DNA of 44,263 bases from Pseudomonas sp. IPO3778 (GCF_013386825.1 NZ_JACARC010000024.1:525-44787); one strand, 5' to 3'; positions 8,014 through 17,115 are shown, numbered from the stretch's first letter. A program made the numbers and translations. Notes: generated by a model not told the origin, from the sequence alone.

Positions 8014-8343
8014 ATGTTCAAGGTAACGCCGAATCCTCCGGGAACTCCCGATCTCAAACTCCACCAGGCCGCCCAGCGCGCCCTAGATCACTACCTCAAT
8101 CCCTCCTCCGCCAAAACTACCCCGCCGTCGGGTGCGCTGTTCAGTGTTGCGGCTGATGCCAGCAGTGAAAGCCTGATTACCAATAGCTATGAAACCTTTG
8201 CCTCGGTCAGCGCGTTACTGCTTGATCTGTCGGAAGAGCTGAGCGGGAAAGACCGTGATGTGGCGTTGGCGATTCACCAGCTTAGTGAATTGGGGGTGTT
8301 GTTGATGGGGAAGCTGATGGATCGGGAGGTGCCTTGTAGCTGA
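8014..8343 (+). CDS. DUF6124 family small protein
   Basis: A 109-residue protein opening MFKVTPNPPGTPDLKLHQAA, the N-terminus I associate with the DUF6124 family, small proteins found mostly in Pseudomonas, often in several copies. The rest is acidic and helical (SYETFASVSALLLDLSEELSGKDRDVALAIHQLSELGVLLM). No signal peptide, membrane segment or catalytic motif is seen, and no function is known to me. I chose the ATG at 8014, not upstream starts, because the conserved N-terminus begins there and the upstream region is the structured leader. GGAA lies about nine bases upstream. Confidence 0.8.
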   Translation: MFKVTPNPPGTPDLKLHQAAQRALDHYLNPSSAKTTPPSGALFSVAADASSESLITNSYETFASVSALLLDLSEELSGKDRDVALAIHQLSELGVLLMGKLMDREVPCS

Positions 8344-8647
8344 AGCCGGGCGTTGTCCAGGCTGCTTAACTAGTTCAAACATTTAGTCGCCGAGGCGCTG
8401 TAGGTGTCTACAACGACTCAGCGACGATGTGCCATCAACTGGGTGAGTCGCCGCTCATACCGCGCTCAATGGCGGCTTTCGGCTAAAAGCGGACGGTAGC
8501 CAAGTGAACTCAACACTGATTGAATAGTCGTGCATCTACGACATTCGGGGAGAGACTCGATGTGATTGAGCTTGCTTGGCGACTACTCCTCCGTTCGGCT
8601 ACGAAGGCTATAGTCTGTGATCAGTCGAACTGTAGCAGGTACATTTT
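8344..8647. other. Gene-free spacer at the left edge of the defence-like island
   Basis: No convincing gene is present. It contains the imperfect palindrome GCTTTCGGCTAAAAGC at 8475-8490, related to fragments in the other island spacers, and a small TGTAG/CTACA stem near 8400. I saw no attachment-site repeat or tRNA end that would mark an integration point. Confidence 0.5.
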
Positions 8648-9361
8648 ATGCTGCGGCTCAAGGATATTTACCCAACGACCACTCAGCTTTGTGACGCGCC
8701 TTTGCTGGACCTGAGTGAAGCTATTCTGCAAGTCTTGGGTAGCCAATTGCACGGTTCTCAAAAAGCTGAGTGCGCCCATAACTTTCTTTCAAACGTTCTG
8801 ACGGACTACGACCGAAGCGAGCTCGCAGCATTGGCATGTTCAGAAGCATGGGGTTGGATGTATAGCAACGGCTTTATTTGCCAACATCCGATTAGCGACA
8901 GCCCGTGGATGACCCTCTCACGCCTGGGGTGTAAACATTACGAGCAAAGCACGCCGTTGAAATCGTGGGTAGAGGATCGCCAGCTCCCAGAGGAGTTGCT
9001 CCACCCATCGCTACGGTCTGCCGTACTAAATCTGTTCAAGCAGGAAATGTTTGATACTGCAGTTTTTGAGGCGTTCAAGACTCTCGAAGTCTCCATACGC
9101 AAAGCAGCACTTCTCAGTGATGAATGGATTGGCACCAAGCTCACTACACATGCTTTTGCTCCGAAGATTGGCCCATTGACAGATAAAAAAGCCGAATCGG
9201 GCGAGCAGCAAGCATTGATGCAACTGATGTCAGGCGCAATCGGTAGTTATAAGAATCCTCAAAGCCATCGTCACGTAGGACTTGAGGCGTCCGAGGCACG
9301 GGAGATGATCATTATGGCGTCTCACTTGCTCGGCATCGTCGACAGCCGCCGTGCGACATAG
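8648..9361 (+). CDS. TIGR02391 (Ymh) family protein
   Basis: A 237-residue soluble protein. The C-terminal half has the TIGR02391 pattern: LLHPSLRSAVLNLFKQEMFD (about 117-136), AVFEAFKTLEVSIRKAA (about 138-154) and GAIGSYKNPQSHR (about 196-208). The N-terminal half (about 20-100) resembles a winged helix (ALACSEAWGWMYSNGFIC, then MTLSRLGCKHY). TIGR02391 proteins recur in defence islands; the function is not established, though the helical RNPxSH-type core resembles HEPN-like nuclease folds. It lies 198 bases before the HEPN-like gene on the same strand. The ribosome-binding site (AGG, about 9-10 bases upstream) is modest. Confidence 0.82.
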   Translation: MLRLKDIYPTTTQLCDAPLLDLSEAILQVLGSQLHGSQKAECAHNFLSNVLTDYDRSELAALACSEAWGWMYSNGFICQHPISDSPWMTLSRLGCKHYEQSTPLKSWVEDRQLPEELLHPSLRSAVLNLFKQEMFDTAVFEAFKTLEVSIRKAALLSDEWIGTKLTTHAFAPKIGPLTDKKAESGEQQALMQLMSGAIGSYKNPQSHRHVGLEASEAREMIIMASHLLGIVDSRRAT

Positions 9362-9559
9362 CGGCATCCTCGTTCACGGTAATTACCATTTTTAAGGAGG
9401 CAGTTAGCGACGAGAAGCAACTAATCGGCCACCGGGTTTCTGGACGCATCACACCCTTCCTGCGGGCTTGCGGAAACTAAAAATATGTATCTCGACACTA
9501 ATACCTGACGCTATGCTCAGAGCCTTCATACATGTTCATTTCCGCAAAGGATCTGCCCG

Positions 9560-10519
9560 ATGAGAAAATTTTCATGGCCAGCCTATCCCCTGGCAGAGGC
9601 TGAGTTTGAAAAGCTCATGGCCGCTGCTGATGAAGCGTTAGCAACTGAAGGCTTGACGCCTTTTCAAAGGCCACTTCACGTTGGACGCTTATTCTGGGAG
9701 GCTTTTGGTTGGGGCGGTCGTATGACCCCGCCAGACGAGCTAGCTGACATGCCTGGTTACCAAGGCGATGTTCTGATGGCCAAGGCTCTTCGTTGGTACA
9801 CACAAACTCTTGGTAACCGGTTGAAAACCTATTTCGAACTAGGGTACGTACCGGCTCGTCTTGCACAAACTATTTGGCGAGTTCGGATAGCTGGCTGGTA
9901 TGGTTCCGTGGAATTTTTTCTACATAGAAATTTGCAAAATAAAGGATCTAGCAAAGGGAGCCAATCAAGCTTACCAAGTATGAACATACTTACACTCGTT
10001 GAAGATTTGCCACAAGGGTTGGTAGACCGACTTACTAACGATGAACTAAAAGCTCACTTCATGTACCACATGTTCGCTGTAGAGAATATCCAATGGCTGG
10101 ATAATCTTCCCCGCACAAATATGCTAAGCGTTGCGAAAGGTGATTATGCAGGCTCCACTCAGGAACTCCTCGCACACCGTTATCCCCAATCCCGATGGGC
10201 AGCGCAGCAATGTGTCGAAAAAACATTGAAAGGGTTCTTGGAAATCGCCGGCATAGCTTATTCCAAGAGAGGAAAAGATGGGCACGACCTCAGTAAGCTG
10301 GCGAAGACTCTTCATGATGAAAAAGGAATTTCGATAAGTTCACAGCTGATCGATATGGCTCACTGCTCCACCGGCGCGAGATACCAGGATGAACCATCCA
10401 CGGAAAATCAGGCTTTCCAAGCTAACGTGGCCGCACTTCACATTTTCGACACACTGAGGAAAAGCCCAGAAGTCGTTAGATTGCTGGAAAACTACTATAC
10501 AAAAAATCCAAACTGTTAA
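9560..10519 (+). CDS. Protein with a C-terminal HEPN-like domain
   Basis: A 319-residue soluble protein. Residues about 200-305 look like a HEPN domain of the nucleotidyltransferase-partner type: RWAAQQCVEKTLKGFLEIAG helix, GHDLSKLAKTL at 241-251, and ARYQDE at 273-278 before a last helix. The canonical RNase motif Rx4-6H is not clear here, so RNase activity is doubtful. The N-terminal 190 residues are not recognised; they are rich in aromatic residues (RLFWEAFGWGGR, WRVRIAGWYGSVEFF). AAGGA eight bases before the ATG supports the start. With the upstream TIGR02391 gene it forms a likely defence pair, but that is inference from context. Confidence 0.7.
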   Translation: MRKFSWPAYPLAEAEFEKLMAAADEALATEGLTPFQRPLHVGRLFWEAFGWGGRMTPPDELADMPGYQGDVLMAKALRWYTQTLGNRLKTYFELGYVPARLAQTIWRVRIAGWYGSVEFFLHRNLQNKGSSKGSQSSLPSMNILTLVEDLPQGLVDRLTNDELKAHFMYHMFAVENIQWLDNLPRTNMLSVAKGDYAGSTQELLAHRYPQSRWAAQQCVEKTLKGFLEIAGIAYSKRGKDGHDLSKLAKTLHDEKGISISSQLIDMAHCSTGARYQDEPSTENQAFQANVAALHIFDTLRKSPEVVRLLENYYTKNPNC

Positions 10520-10792
10520 GTTGCGCCAGAATAAACAAATGGAGCCGTAGGTATTTGCTGGTTTCAACGCCCGCTTCTCAATGACTTCCGTCTAATCGCG
10601 AAAATCAGCTATGGGTCGATTGCAGCCCCTTGTGACAGGCATCAATCGGCCAGAAACAGCCACTCGCTCCTTGCCGTTTATATGCTGAAGGGAGCATCAG
10701 TAGACCGTTGCTCCGCCATCACATATCAGCTTTTGAGAAAATAAATTCCTTGCTGAAAGCCCGCTCAGACTCAGAGATATTCGGATGTTCAA
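10520..10792. other. Gene-free spacer between convergent defence genes
   Basis: No gene seen. ATGGGTCGAT (10611-10620) and AATCGGCCAGAAACAGCCAC (10644-10663) resemble fragments in the 8344-8647, 12248-12844 and 16649-17115 spacers. Confidence 0.5.
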
Positions 10793-12247
10793 TCATTGAG
10801 TATTCTTTTGTACTCTCTTGTTTGGTATCCGAATACCCATCCAGACGAATTTCATATCAGTAAATTCTTCTGTTTCTGGGTTGAAAATCACATCAGCTCT
10901 AAAAAGGCATCGTTGGAAAGCCTCCAAGCTTACCATTCCATCTTTCAGTTCTTTGTTATAAAAGTGGCTGTCGAAGTCCATTTCGTGAGCATGGTAGTCT
11001 TCTTCTGAAACCTGGATCTCCCAAACTACGCTCAGCAGCTCAAAATAATAGCCGAGCTTGATATTTCCATCATTCAATTGCTCACTTGAGTATATCTCCG
11101 GATCCTCAACCCCTTCAAAGTCGGTAGCGGAAAAATTCTGGATAGTTTTAAGGCAATTCAGCGGAACTCCAACTGCCCCCAAAAATCTTTGAATGGGAGA
11201 GTCAGATGCGCTCTCAAGATATTCAATTGCAGTTTCAGATGCTGCATGTTCTAGATCGTAGCCCCATTTATCAGTAAATTCTTCTAGTTGATCATCTTTT
11301 AGAAATTTATTGGATGTTTTAATGGTCGATGGATCCGACGATAACTTCATGAACTCCATCTCATCTTCAGACAGCGTGAAGACGATATCCCCCCAAGGCT
11401 TACGCTCGATACTGCCTTTGATTCTAGAGAGCCCCATAGCCTTTGCAGTTAAAAGACTCACATCTTGATACTTCATTAGCGCTGGAACTGTCCCTCCGAT
11501 TCGATAATTTAGAGCATCCCAAATAAGCGTAACGTAAGACGGCCCACCATCAAATGAGGATGACACCACACCAATGACGTTCCCATCCGAGTCAACAACC
11601 GGGCCTCCGCTCATCCCCCCCATAGTGTCCATTGCTACCTCGATACATGGCGCAGGCATTCGCTCACCGCGTCCTTGAGGAAAAGCCGCAGTTACCAGCC
11701 CAGACGAGACCATCGGACTCACGGAGGCTACACCATCTTCAACAAAGCCATGCCTAAATCCAAATGCCCACAAACGCTCGCCAATGAGTGGCAATCCAAC
11801 CCTTAAAGTCCCAAGGTTAAGCGGGTAGTCCGCCACTGCATCCGAGTTTAGCGTGCAGCTCACCAAAGTTAGGTCTGATGGGTTTTCTTCGCCTTCCTCG
11901 TACTTACTCTTGCGCATTGAACTCCGGCTTTCTTTAGCAAGCCAGCCCCTTGCTCCTGTCGGTAAGAACGTCAGGAATATCGGATGCTTTCCCAAAGCCC
12001 GTAGTTCATCAAGTACATGGGTTGCAGTCAACAGCAACCCCGGCGCAACCATCACACCGCTTCCTAGAAATGAGGGGCCATCATCATCGAAGTAGGCGAC
12101 TGCAACCAATGAATCACCGGCTTCATGCAAGGAACGCATTGAGCCAATTCCATCATCAGAACTAAAAACCATGGAAGCCCATGACAGCTTCAAATCTGCC
12201 AATAACGGATTGTCTTCAGTCACCTTGAAGGTATGTTGTTCGCTCAT
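10793..12247 (-). CDS. Cytoplasmic trypsin-like serine protease with unknown C-terminal domain
   Basis: A 484-residue protein. Residues about 40-250 form a trypsin-like (S1) protease: ATHVLDE with His77, NPSDLTLV with Asp125, and GGMSGGPVVD with Ser213. The GSGVMVAPG strand precedes the histidine as usual. No signal peptide or membrane segment is present, so it should act in the cytoplasm, unlike DegP-type proteases. The last ~200 residues are acidic, contain no recognised domain and could select the target. The coding sequence is visibly richer in A+T than the flanking core genes. It follows the SIR2 gene on the same strand after a 597-base gap. Cytoplasmic trypsin-fold proteases occur as effectors in defence systems; that role is inferred here. 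Confidence 0.85.
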   Translation of the reverse strand: MSEQHTFKVTEDNPLLADLKLSWASMVFSSDDGIGSMRSLHEAGDSLVAVAYFDDDGPSFLGSGVMVAPGLLLTATHVLDELRALGKHPIFLTFLPTGARGWLAKESRSSMRKSKYEEGEENPSDLTLVSCTLNSDAVADYPLNLGTLRVGLPLIGERLWAFGFRHGFVEDGVASVSPMVSSGLVTAAFPQGRGERMPAPCIEVAMDTMGGMSGGPVVDSDGNVIGVVSSSFDGGPSYVTLIWDALNYRIGGTVPALMKYQDVSLLTAKAMGLSRIKGSIERKPWGDIVFTLSEDEMEFMKLSSDPSTIKTSNKFLKDDQLEEFTDKWGYDLEHAASETAIEYLESASDSPIQRFLGAVGVPLNCLKTIQNFSATDFEGVEDPEIYSSEQLNDGNIKLGYYFELLSVVWEIQVSEEDYHAHEMDFDSHFYNKELKDGMVSLEAFQRCLFRADVIFNPETEEFTDMKFVWMGIRIPNKRVQKNTQ

Positions 12248-12844
12248 ATCTAAACTCTATCTGTCTTAATAATTATTTGAATTAAATATTGATGGGGCGC
12301 GAAGTGGAATGATTAATTAAATGTCGAAGCCCACGGAAGGAAACTTATACTGCAATTGACGAGCGTTTGATACTTTGTAGCAGCACATCGCTTTCTGCCC
12401 GGGTTTGCTCCAACTTCAACTCCAGCATCCATGATGCTGCTCTCGATTTGTCCCGTCATGCTAAGAGCATCCTTTTCTCCCCTGCGGATCTGGTGGCATC
12501 GTAGTGGAACGTTTTCAGGTGACTTTAACAAGCCTGCTGAGGAGCTGTCTGCATTGACAAAAGATGCTCCCAGTCTGTCATTAATGCGAATGGGTCGATA
12601 ACGGCCAGTCGTGACCGGCTGCTATCGACCCTTAGTTGCCACTGACCACCCGTAAAGGTCGACTGGTAGTGGGCATCCAAATAGATCATTCTGTCGAACT
12701 GCCCCAACCGCGATACGAACGCTCCGGATGCGCTCATAGCCAGTTGCTTTCCTCGTCCTTCCCGGGTGACTCGTTTGCACGTGCTCCCCCTCGCCGTTCG
12801 TTCTAGCTCGAAGGTTAGGTTTATGTTGGCGCGTCCGTTCCAAG
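12248..12844. other. Long gene-free spacer between the SIR2 and protease genes
   Basis: The three short open frames here have no protein character. An AT-rich block (12255-12290) just before the protease start is the likely protease promoter. The centre contains the palindrome at 12592-12631 and ATGGGTCGATA, a fragment shared with the 10520-10792 spacer. This region probably consists of decayed repeat sequence. Confidence 0.5.
12592..12631. repeat. 40-base imperfect palindrome
   Basis: Outer arms GGGTCGATA (12592-12600) and TATCGACCC (12623-12631) are exact inverses. An inner stem GCCAGTC/GACCGGC with one mismatch continues the hairpin. It lies about 210 bases past the SIR2 stop codon and has no T run, so it is more likely a repeat relic than a terminator. 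Confidence 0.7.
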
Positions 12845-15800
12845 CTACCGCCGATGTTCTCGACGCCTCAGTTCTGCCAATCTCGGATCGCAGTGAATAT
12901 CAGCGTTTTCGGCAAGCTGACTGAAGAGTTTGTCAACACCATAGGGCCAAGCGGCGGGGTCTTCAGCCAGGATTGCCCAAAGCAAATTAAGGAGCGCCTT
13001 TGGATGTCTTCTGGCAATGGTGCGACTAGACTCGTCGGTAAGAAACGGCCTAATTCTCAATGATGCACCGTTTGCTGGAACCAGCTTTGGAAGGATCGCC
13101 TCCACGATTTCGGGAAAACGGTCAGGTATAGCAAGTGCGAGATCGGCAAGACGCGCAGAGACTGATGCAGTTCGAACGTCACGCTGACGAGGCCAAACCT
13201 GGGTCAGGAAAGGAACTAGGCGATCACCCCATCGGCTCTCAGGTTCCAGAGTCCAGCGCTCAAGGTACCAGAGCATCTGCGTCCGCAGATCTTCCTGGGC
13301 ATGTATAAGAATCTCCCGCATTTCTACACTGGTGATTAGGGGTTCGGAGTCTGCTACGCCCTCATCATCGTTCCAGCCGGCTAACAGCAACCCCGCTAGA
13401 GCATTTGCATCGTTTCGGCGCTGACCCGAATGACGCGCGCGAGCAATAAATCCAGGCTTCAGCCGCAGATAAAGGTCCCGTTGGGGTTTTTGAGCGCGCC
13501 AGAAATATCCAGCCCAGAACGCCATGCTGTCGTCTTCCGCGCCGCCCGCGAGTGATACAAGTTGAGCTTGAGCCCAGTTAGGATCTATCTGGAACAACCA
13601 GTTGAGACGTAGCGAAATCATCACGATGGCGTGCGGCCGACGGTCGCCAGGCAGCCCCAGTAGCTGATCAAGGCGACGTTGCCAAGTATTCGGGAGACCT
13701 GACAAAGGCTCAAACGCCATCTTCGCAGGATCAACAAATAACGCTTCCACCATGTTGCCAACAGGACTATTCAATCCCTCATCTGCCCACGCCCTGTCAG
13801 GCCGCGGATGCCGCTTCACCACGGGAGCAGTCATCAGTGCCTTGACCGTAGCATCCCAAACCAAGTCGAAAACAACTGGAAGCTCACTAAATAGTCGTCC
13901 CGCATGTTCCCTTAGCCATGCCGAGACTGGGTGGACTATCTCCGCCAGATTACTAGGCGATACACGTGCGAGGCGATGCCCTGTAGTGGACAGAAATCGC
14001 GTAGACAGCTTTCTGTTTTTCTCCGAAGAAAGGAGTTCGACCCACGCCCATGGCTCGAATACATCTTTCCGGGCAGCATCGGTCAGTACGCTAAGTGCGC
14101 GTACTGGTCGATCTACAGCTAAGCCGTAAAAGGGCTTTCGCCGAACGCGGGAAGCGAAATCGTATTGACCAAGGGCTGTTGCCTTTTCAAGGACTTCACC
14201 AATAGGTAACTGTTCAAGCAGTGCGGCGTTTGTGTCTGTCTCGATACTGAAAACCCTCGAAACACTTGGCTGAGCCGTATACGCGGCGGAATCTTCCATC
14301 CATTCAGGCTCTAGAACACGCAGCTTCGTAATCTCAGCGTTGAAATCGAAGGAAAAATTAACTCCCTGAGTAGAAAGCCATTGAATCCGAGAAAGCCGAT
14401 AATAAGCAACAAGTTGGTCGCGATCCTCTCTCTGCGCTGTCCAAGGTATTTGCCCCTCGCAAATGCGTGTCTCAATTTCACAGATCATTGATAATGGTAG
14501 TTCGGACCATCGGTCGCGTAGGGAAAATAGCAAATCCCGCTCCTGCCTTGATGTCCAAAACGTATCGTCAGACAGACCTAAAAAGATCTGGCCAGCTTCC
14601 TCGGGTGTTGTGAGGTTGATGCGTCCAGCGGCCCAAATACACAAGCGAGTAAAGAGCGGATCACTCTTTCCTGACCACCGAGCGACTTCCTCACGCGCGG
14701 CGGTGCGATCTACTTCTGTCAGTCGCGCCACCATGTTAGTAAAGATCGCGAGATGGCCCGTCAGTCCATGGCTATCTTCATCTAATTCGTAGCCGTCATC
14801 GGCCCGTGTTGTGTCAAAATACAGATCATCATGACAGTTGATCTCACGCTCAATTTGGACAGCATATTCAAGCTTTTGACGGAAAAGCGCTGTGGCATAG
14901 ACCAAAATTTCTGAAGGAATTTCAAACCCTTCATGAGGTCTCGGATACTCCACATCGATGCGTACGATGTCCTTGAGTGATAGCTCTGGCTGTTCTCGTG
15001 GTGCCATATAACTGTTCACTGGAGCGACAGTTAGGACTGGATGGTAAAGCTCAATAGTCTGTCGGACCAACGATGGGGTCCACCCCTCAAGCTTCGTTTT
15101 AGCTTCGATATCATATCGACTGGAATCTCGGTCAAACGCTTTCTCCTGCCATGAAGCCAGTAGGATGCGCCAACCATCGCGCACAGCAGAGGTATACCGC
15201 GCTGCGTCGTTGCGTAGTGACCATTCGATGCGTTGCTGAATAAGCGGATGTAGCCGCCCCTGCTTAGCCGACCACCACAGTGCGGCCGGTTGATCCGAAA
15301 CTCTGACGAGCCATATACCGAGCTGCCAAAGGCGGGGAGGTAGATTCGCCGCGACATCTGCATGAAGTCCGCATAGTTGCGCGACGCCTTCATTTAAAAG
15401 ATTAGCGCAGTCGACCGATAGTAAATCAATTCCGTTCCAAGCGTTTTGTTGCACTGCGCGCTTCATAAACATCTGATCTGGATCAACCGGAACCGGGGGC
15501 GTATCACTGTCTAGACCAAATGCATCGAACGGGTCAAATTGAGGACTTGTCTGGTCAAATTGATCCACCCAATTGATTGGTGCGTATCGGGCATTACGAT
15601 CAAAGACGCACAGCCATTCAGCCGGTAGTGGGTTAACAGCTGAGGCCAGCATTCGGGCACCAGTTGTCGTTGAAGCGACATGCGCGATCATGCCGCGCTC
15701 ATGTGGAGCCATCAAGGCTGGTCCAATTGACGCGCTCGTAATCAATCGATCATGCCAGCCATCAACATCACGAGAGCGTTCTGCCCAAGCCGAAAGTGTC

Positions 15801-16648
15801 TTCCACAACGCAGCATGCCCATTGGCGCTGTCATAAACGATGGGTTCAACTCCTTTATGCGCCCACTGAGCAATGGCTTGTGTCGTATCTCCCGATTGGA
15901 ATGCATAGAGCTTATGGCTAGGCTTTTCAAATCTATTGAGTGCTTCCAGCAGGTACTGAACCGGTGGATCATCGGCGGAGTAACCGACGAATACGATCCT
16001 AAAACGTCGTAACAGCGCCTGTATGTAGCGAGTCGCCCAGCCATCTGCTAGATACGCATGACCAAAATCTGCGCTTGAGAGCACAAATTCATCGTCGCAG
16101 GCGCGACGATAATCAGAATCAACCCGGCCGTGTAAATGAATAACTCCGCGGAAGTCGATATCCCTACGCGGATCTGGCAGGTGAGGTGGATTGGACGAGC
16201 CTATCCCTGGCTCACATTCCTCGAACAGCAGATCGAAATTAGTAGTTACGAGCCGTGCCACTCCAGCCCGCGTCCGCGAAAGATCCAGCATGATTCGATG
16301 CGCCCCGAGGCTGTAGTCGAACTCTGGTTTGAGCGCGATTGCCACAGCCTCTCTTACTTCGGTGGGTTCAAATTCTCGTTCCAGCATTCCAAAAATTCGA
16401 TCAGTAGCAACCAATCCGGTTAAGCCTGTTCTTCTCTCAAACTCCCGGCCGGCATCGAACAAGCGGCGCGCTGGGCTATCCTGCGCTGAGCCGAGCAACC
16501 CCAGAACCCTTTCGGCTAAGACCGCAAAGTTAGGCAAATTTGCTTCCGCCTGTGAGACGCCTGCCCCGCAGAAGAACAGCACCTCGTCAGCGTCGCGTGC
16601 ACTTAGTAGTTCATCGGGTAGCGACGGGCCGTTCGGTATGAATCGCAT
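12845..16648 (-). CDS. Long SIR2-domain protein, Dsr1-like defence NADase
   Basis: A 1267-residue soluble protein. The N-terminal ~290 residues are a SIR2 fold: FFCGAGVS (25-32) for NAD binding, TTNFD (135-139, Asn137), HLHGR (171-175) and VGYSADD (221-227). The zinc-binding cysteines of deacetylase sirtuins are not seen, as in defence SIR2 enzymes that degrade NAD. The opening (PNGPSLPDELLSARDADEVL) and length are like the Dsr1/DUF4020 group. The remaining ~950 residues appear helical and probably sense phage and hold the enzyme off. No partner gene overlaps it; the nearest on the same strand is the protease 597 bases downstream. Expected role: abortive infection by NAD depletion. Fold assignment is strong, Dsr1 subtype is recollection. 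Confidence 0.85.
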   Translation of the reverse strand: MRFIPNGPSLPDELLSARDADEVLFFCGAGVSQAEANLPNFAVLAERVLGLLGSAQDSPARRLFDAGREFERRTGLTGLVATDRIFGMLEREFEPTEVREAVAIALKPEFDYSLGAHRIMLDLSRTRAGVARLVTTNFDLLFEECEPGIGSSNPPHLPDPRRDIDFRGVIHLHGRVDSDYRRACDDEFVLSSADFGHAYLADGWATRYIQALLRRFRIVFVGYSADDPPVQYLLEALNRFEKPSHKLYAFQSGDTTQAIAQWAHKGVEPIVYDSANGHAALWKTLSAWAERSRDVDGWHDRLITSASIGPALMAPHERGMIAHVASTTTGARMLASAVNPLPAEWLCVFDRNARYAPINWVDQFDQTSPQFDPFDAFGLDSDTPPVPVDPDQMFMKRAVQQNAWNGIDLLSVDCANLLNEGVAQLCGLHADVAANLPPRLWQLGIWLVRVSDQPAALWWSAKQGRLHPLIQQRIEWSLRNDAARYTSAVRDGWRILLASWQEKAFDRDSSRYDIEAKTKLEGWTPSLVRQTIELYHPVLTVAPVNSYMAPREQPELSLKDIVRIDVEYPRPHEGFEIPSEILVYATALFRQKLEYAVQIEREINCHDDLYFDTTRADDGYELDEDSHGLTGHLAIFTNMVARLTEVDRTAAREEVARWSGKSDPLFTRLCIWAAGRINLTTPEEAGQIFLGLSDDTFWTSRQERDLLFSLRDRWSELPLSMICEIETRICEGQIPWTAQREDRDQLVAYYRLSRIQWLSTQGVNFSFDFNAEITKLRVLEPEWMEDSAAYTAQPSVSRVFSIETDTNAALLEQLPIGEVLEKATALGQYDFASRVRRKPFYGLAVDRPVRALSVLTDAARKDVFEPWAWVELLSSEKNRKLSTRFLSTTGHRLARVSPSNLAEIVHPVSAWLREHAGRLFSELPVVFDLVWDATVKALMTAPVVKRHPRPDRAWADEGLNSPVGNMVEALFVDPAKMAFEPLSGLPNTWQRRLDQLLGLPGDRRPHAIVMISLRLNWLFQIDPNWAQAQLVSLAGGAEDDSMAFWAGYFWRAQKPQRDLYLRLKPGFIARARHSGQRRNDANALAGLLLAGWNDDEGVADSEPLITSVEMREILIHAQEDLRTQMLWYLERWTLEPESRWGDRLVPFLTQVWPRQRDVRTASVSARLADLALAIPDRFPEIVEAILPKLVPANGASLRIRPFLTDESSRTIARRHPKALLNLLWAILAEDPAAWPYGVDKLFSQLAENADIHCDPRLAELRRREHRR

Positions 16649-17115
16649 GGGTTAACTCGCGTGCTCGGTACGGCCTACGGAGAGGCTACGGAATTGGTTC
16701 GGAGCTGGGCGGCCCCTTCGAATTGACAGATCAGTCGCCATATTAGATGAGCCTCCCTAAAAGACGCTCGCTTTTGATCGATTTTCGTTTGCGGCGGGAG
16801 GTTTGCTATGAGTCGTTATATACCTTCCGCTGCTGGCAGCATCGGTCAGATGTGGTCGTTCAGCGTCTAAGAAGCTTGGGACTACCCAGAACAAGCTCAA
16901 AGCGGTGCGCCCATGAAGGACTAATTTTTAACGAATAGCGTCCACCCGAAAACGGCTGCTTTTGGCTTATCCCCCCTAAAGCCCCACCCAACACCGCCGA
17001 TAACCTCCTACCACCAATCAATCCCCGCTCCCCCACACCCGATTCGCTCCCCGCATGCCGTATGGCACGTCGCATGCTTGCCTCACCCCGGCCCGCCCAC
17101 ATGGAGTACGAGTGA
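16649..17115. other. Spacer at the right edge of the island
   Basis: No convincing gene; a 63-codon frame at 16747 has no protein signature. The left part should carry the SIR2 promoter (AT-rich stretch near 16735-16745). AACGGCTGCTTTTGGCTT at 16951-16968 is, in reverse, related to the relic at 8475. The right part carries the sigma-28 promoter of the chemoreceptor gene. Confidence 0.5.
16977..17003 (+). promoter_or_regulatory. Sigma-28 (FliA) promoter of the chemoreceptor gene
   Basis: TAAA (16977-16980), a 15-base spacer, and GCCGATAA (16996-17003) match the enterobacterial FliA consensus TAAA-N15-GCCGATAA exactly. The predicted transcript would start near 17010, about 105 bases before the ATG at 17116. 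This ties the receptor to the late flagellar regulon. Confidence 0.85.

Noticed and set aside
12592..12631. Palindrome considered as the SIR2 terminator
   Set aside because: More than 200 bases past the stop codon, no T run, and part of its sequence recurs in another spacer.
12313..12843. Three short open frames (about 70 codons each) on the - strand after the SIR2 gene
   Set aside because: They overlap each other and the palindrome at 12592-12631, have no start signals or protein-like composition, and look like chance frames in repeat relics.
16747..16938. 63-codon + strand open frame before the chemoreceptor
   Set aside because: No ribosome-binding site of note, no recognisable protein features, and it lies in the low-conservation spacer at the island edge.
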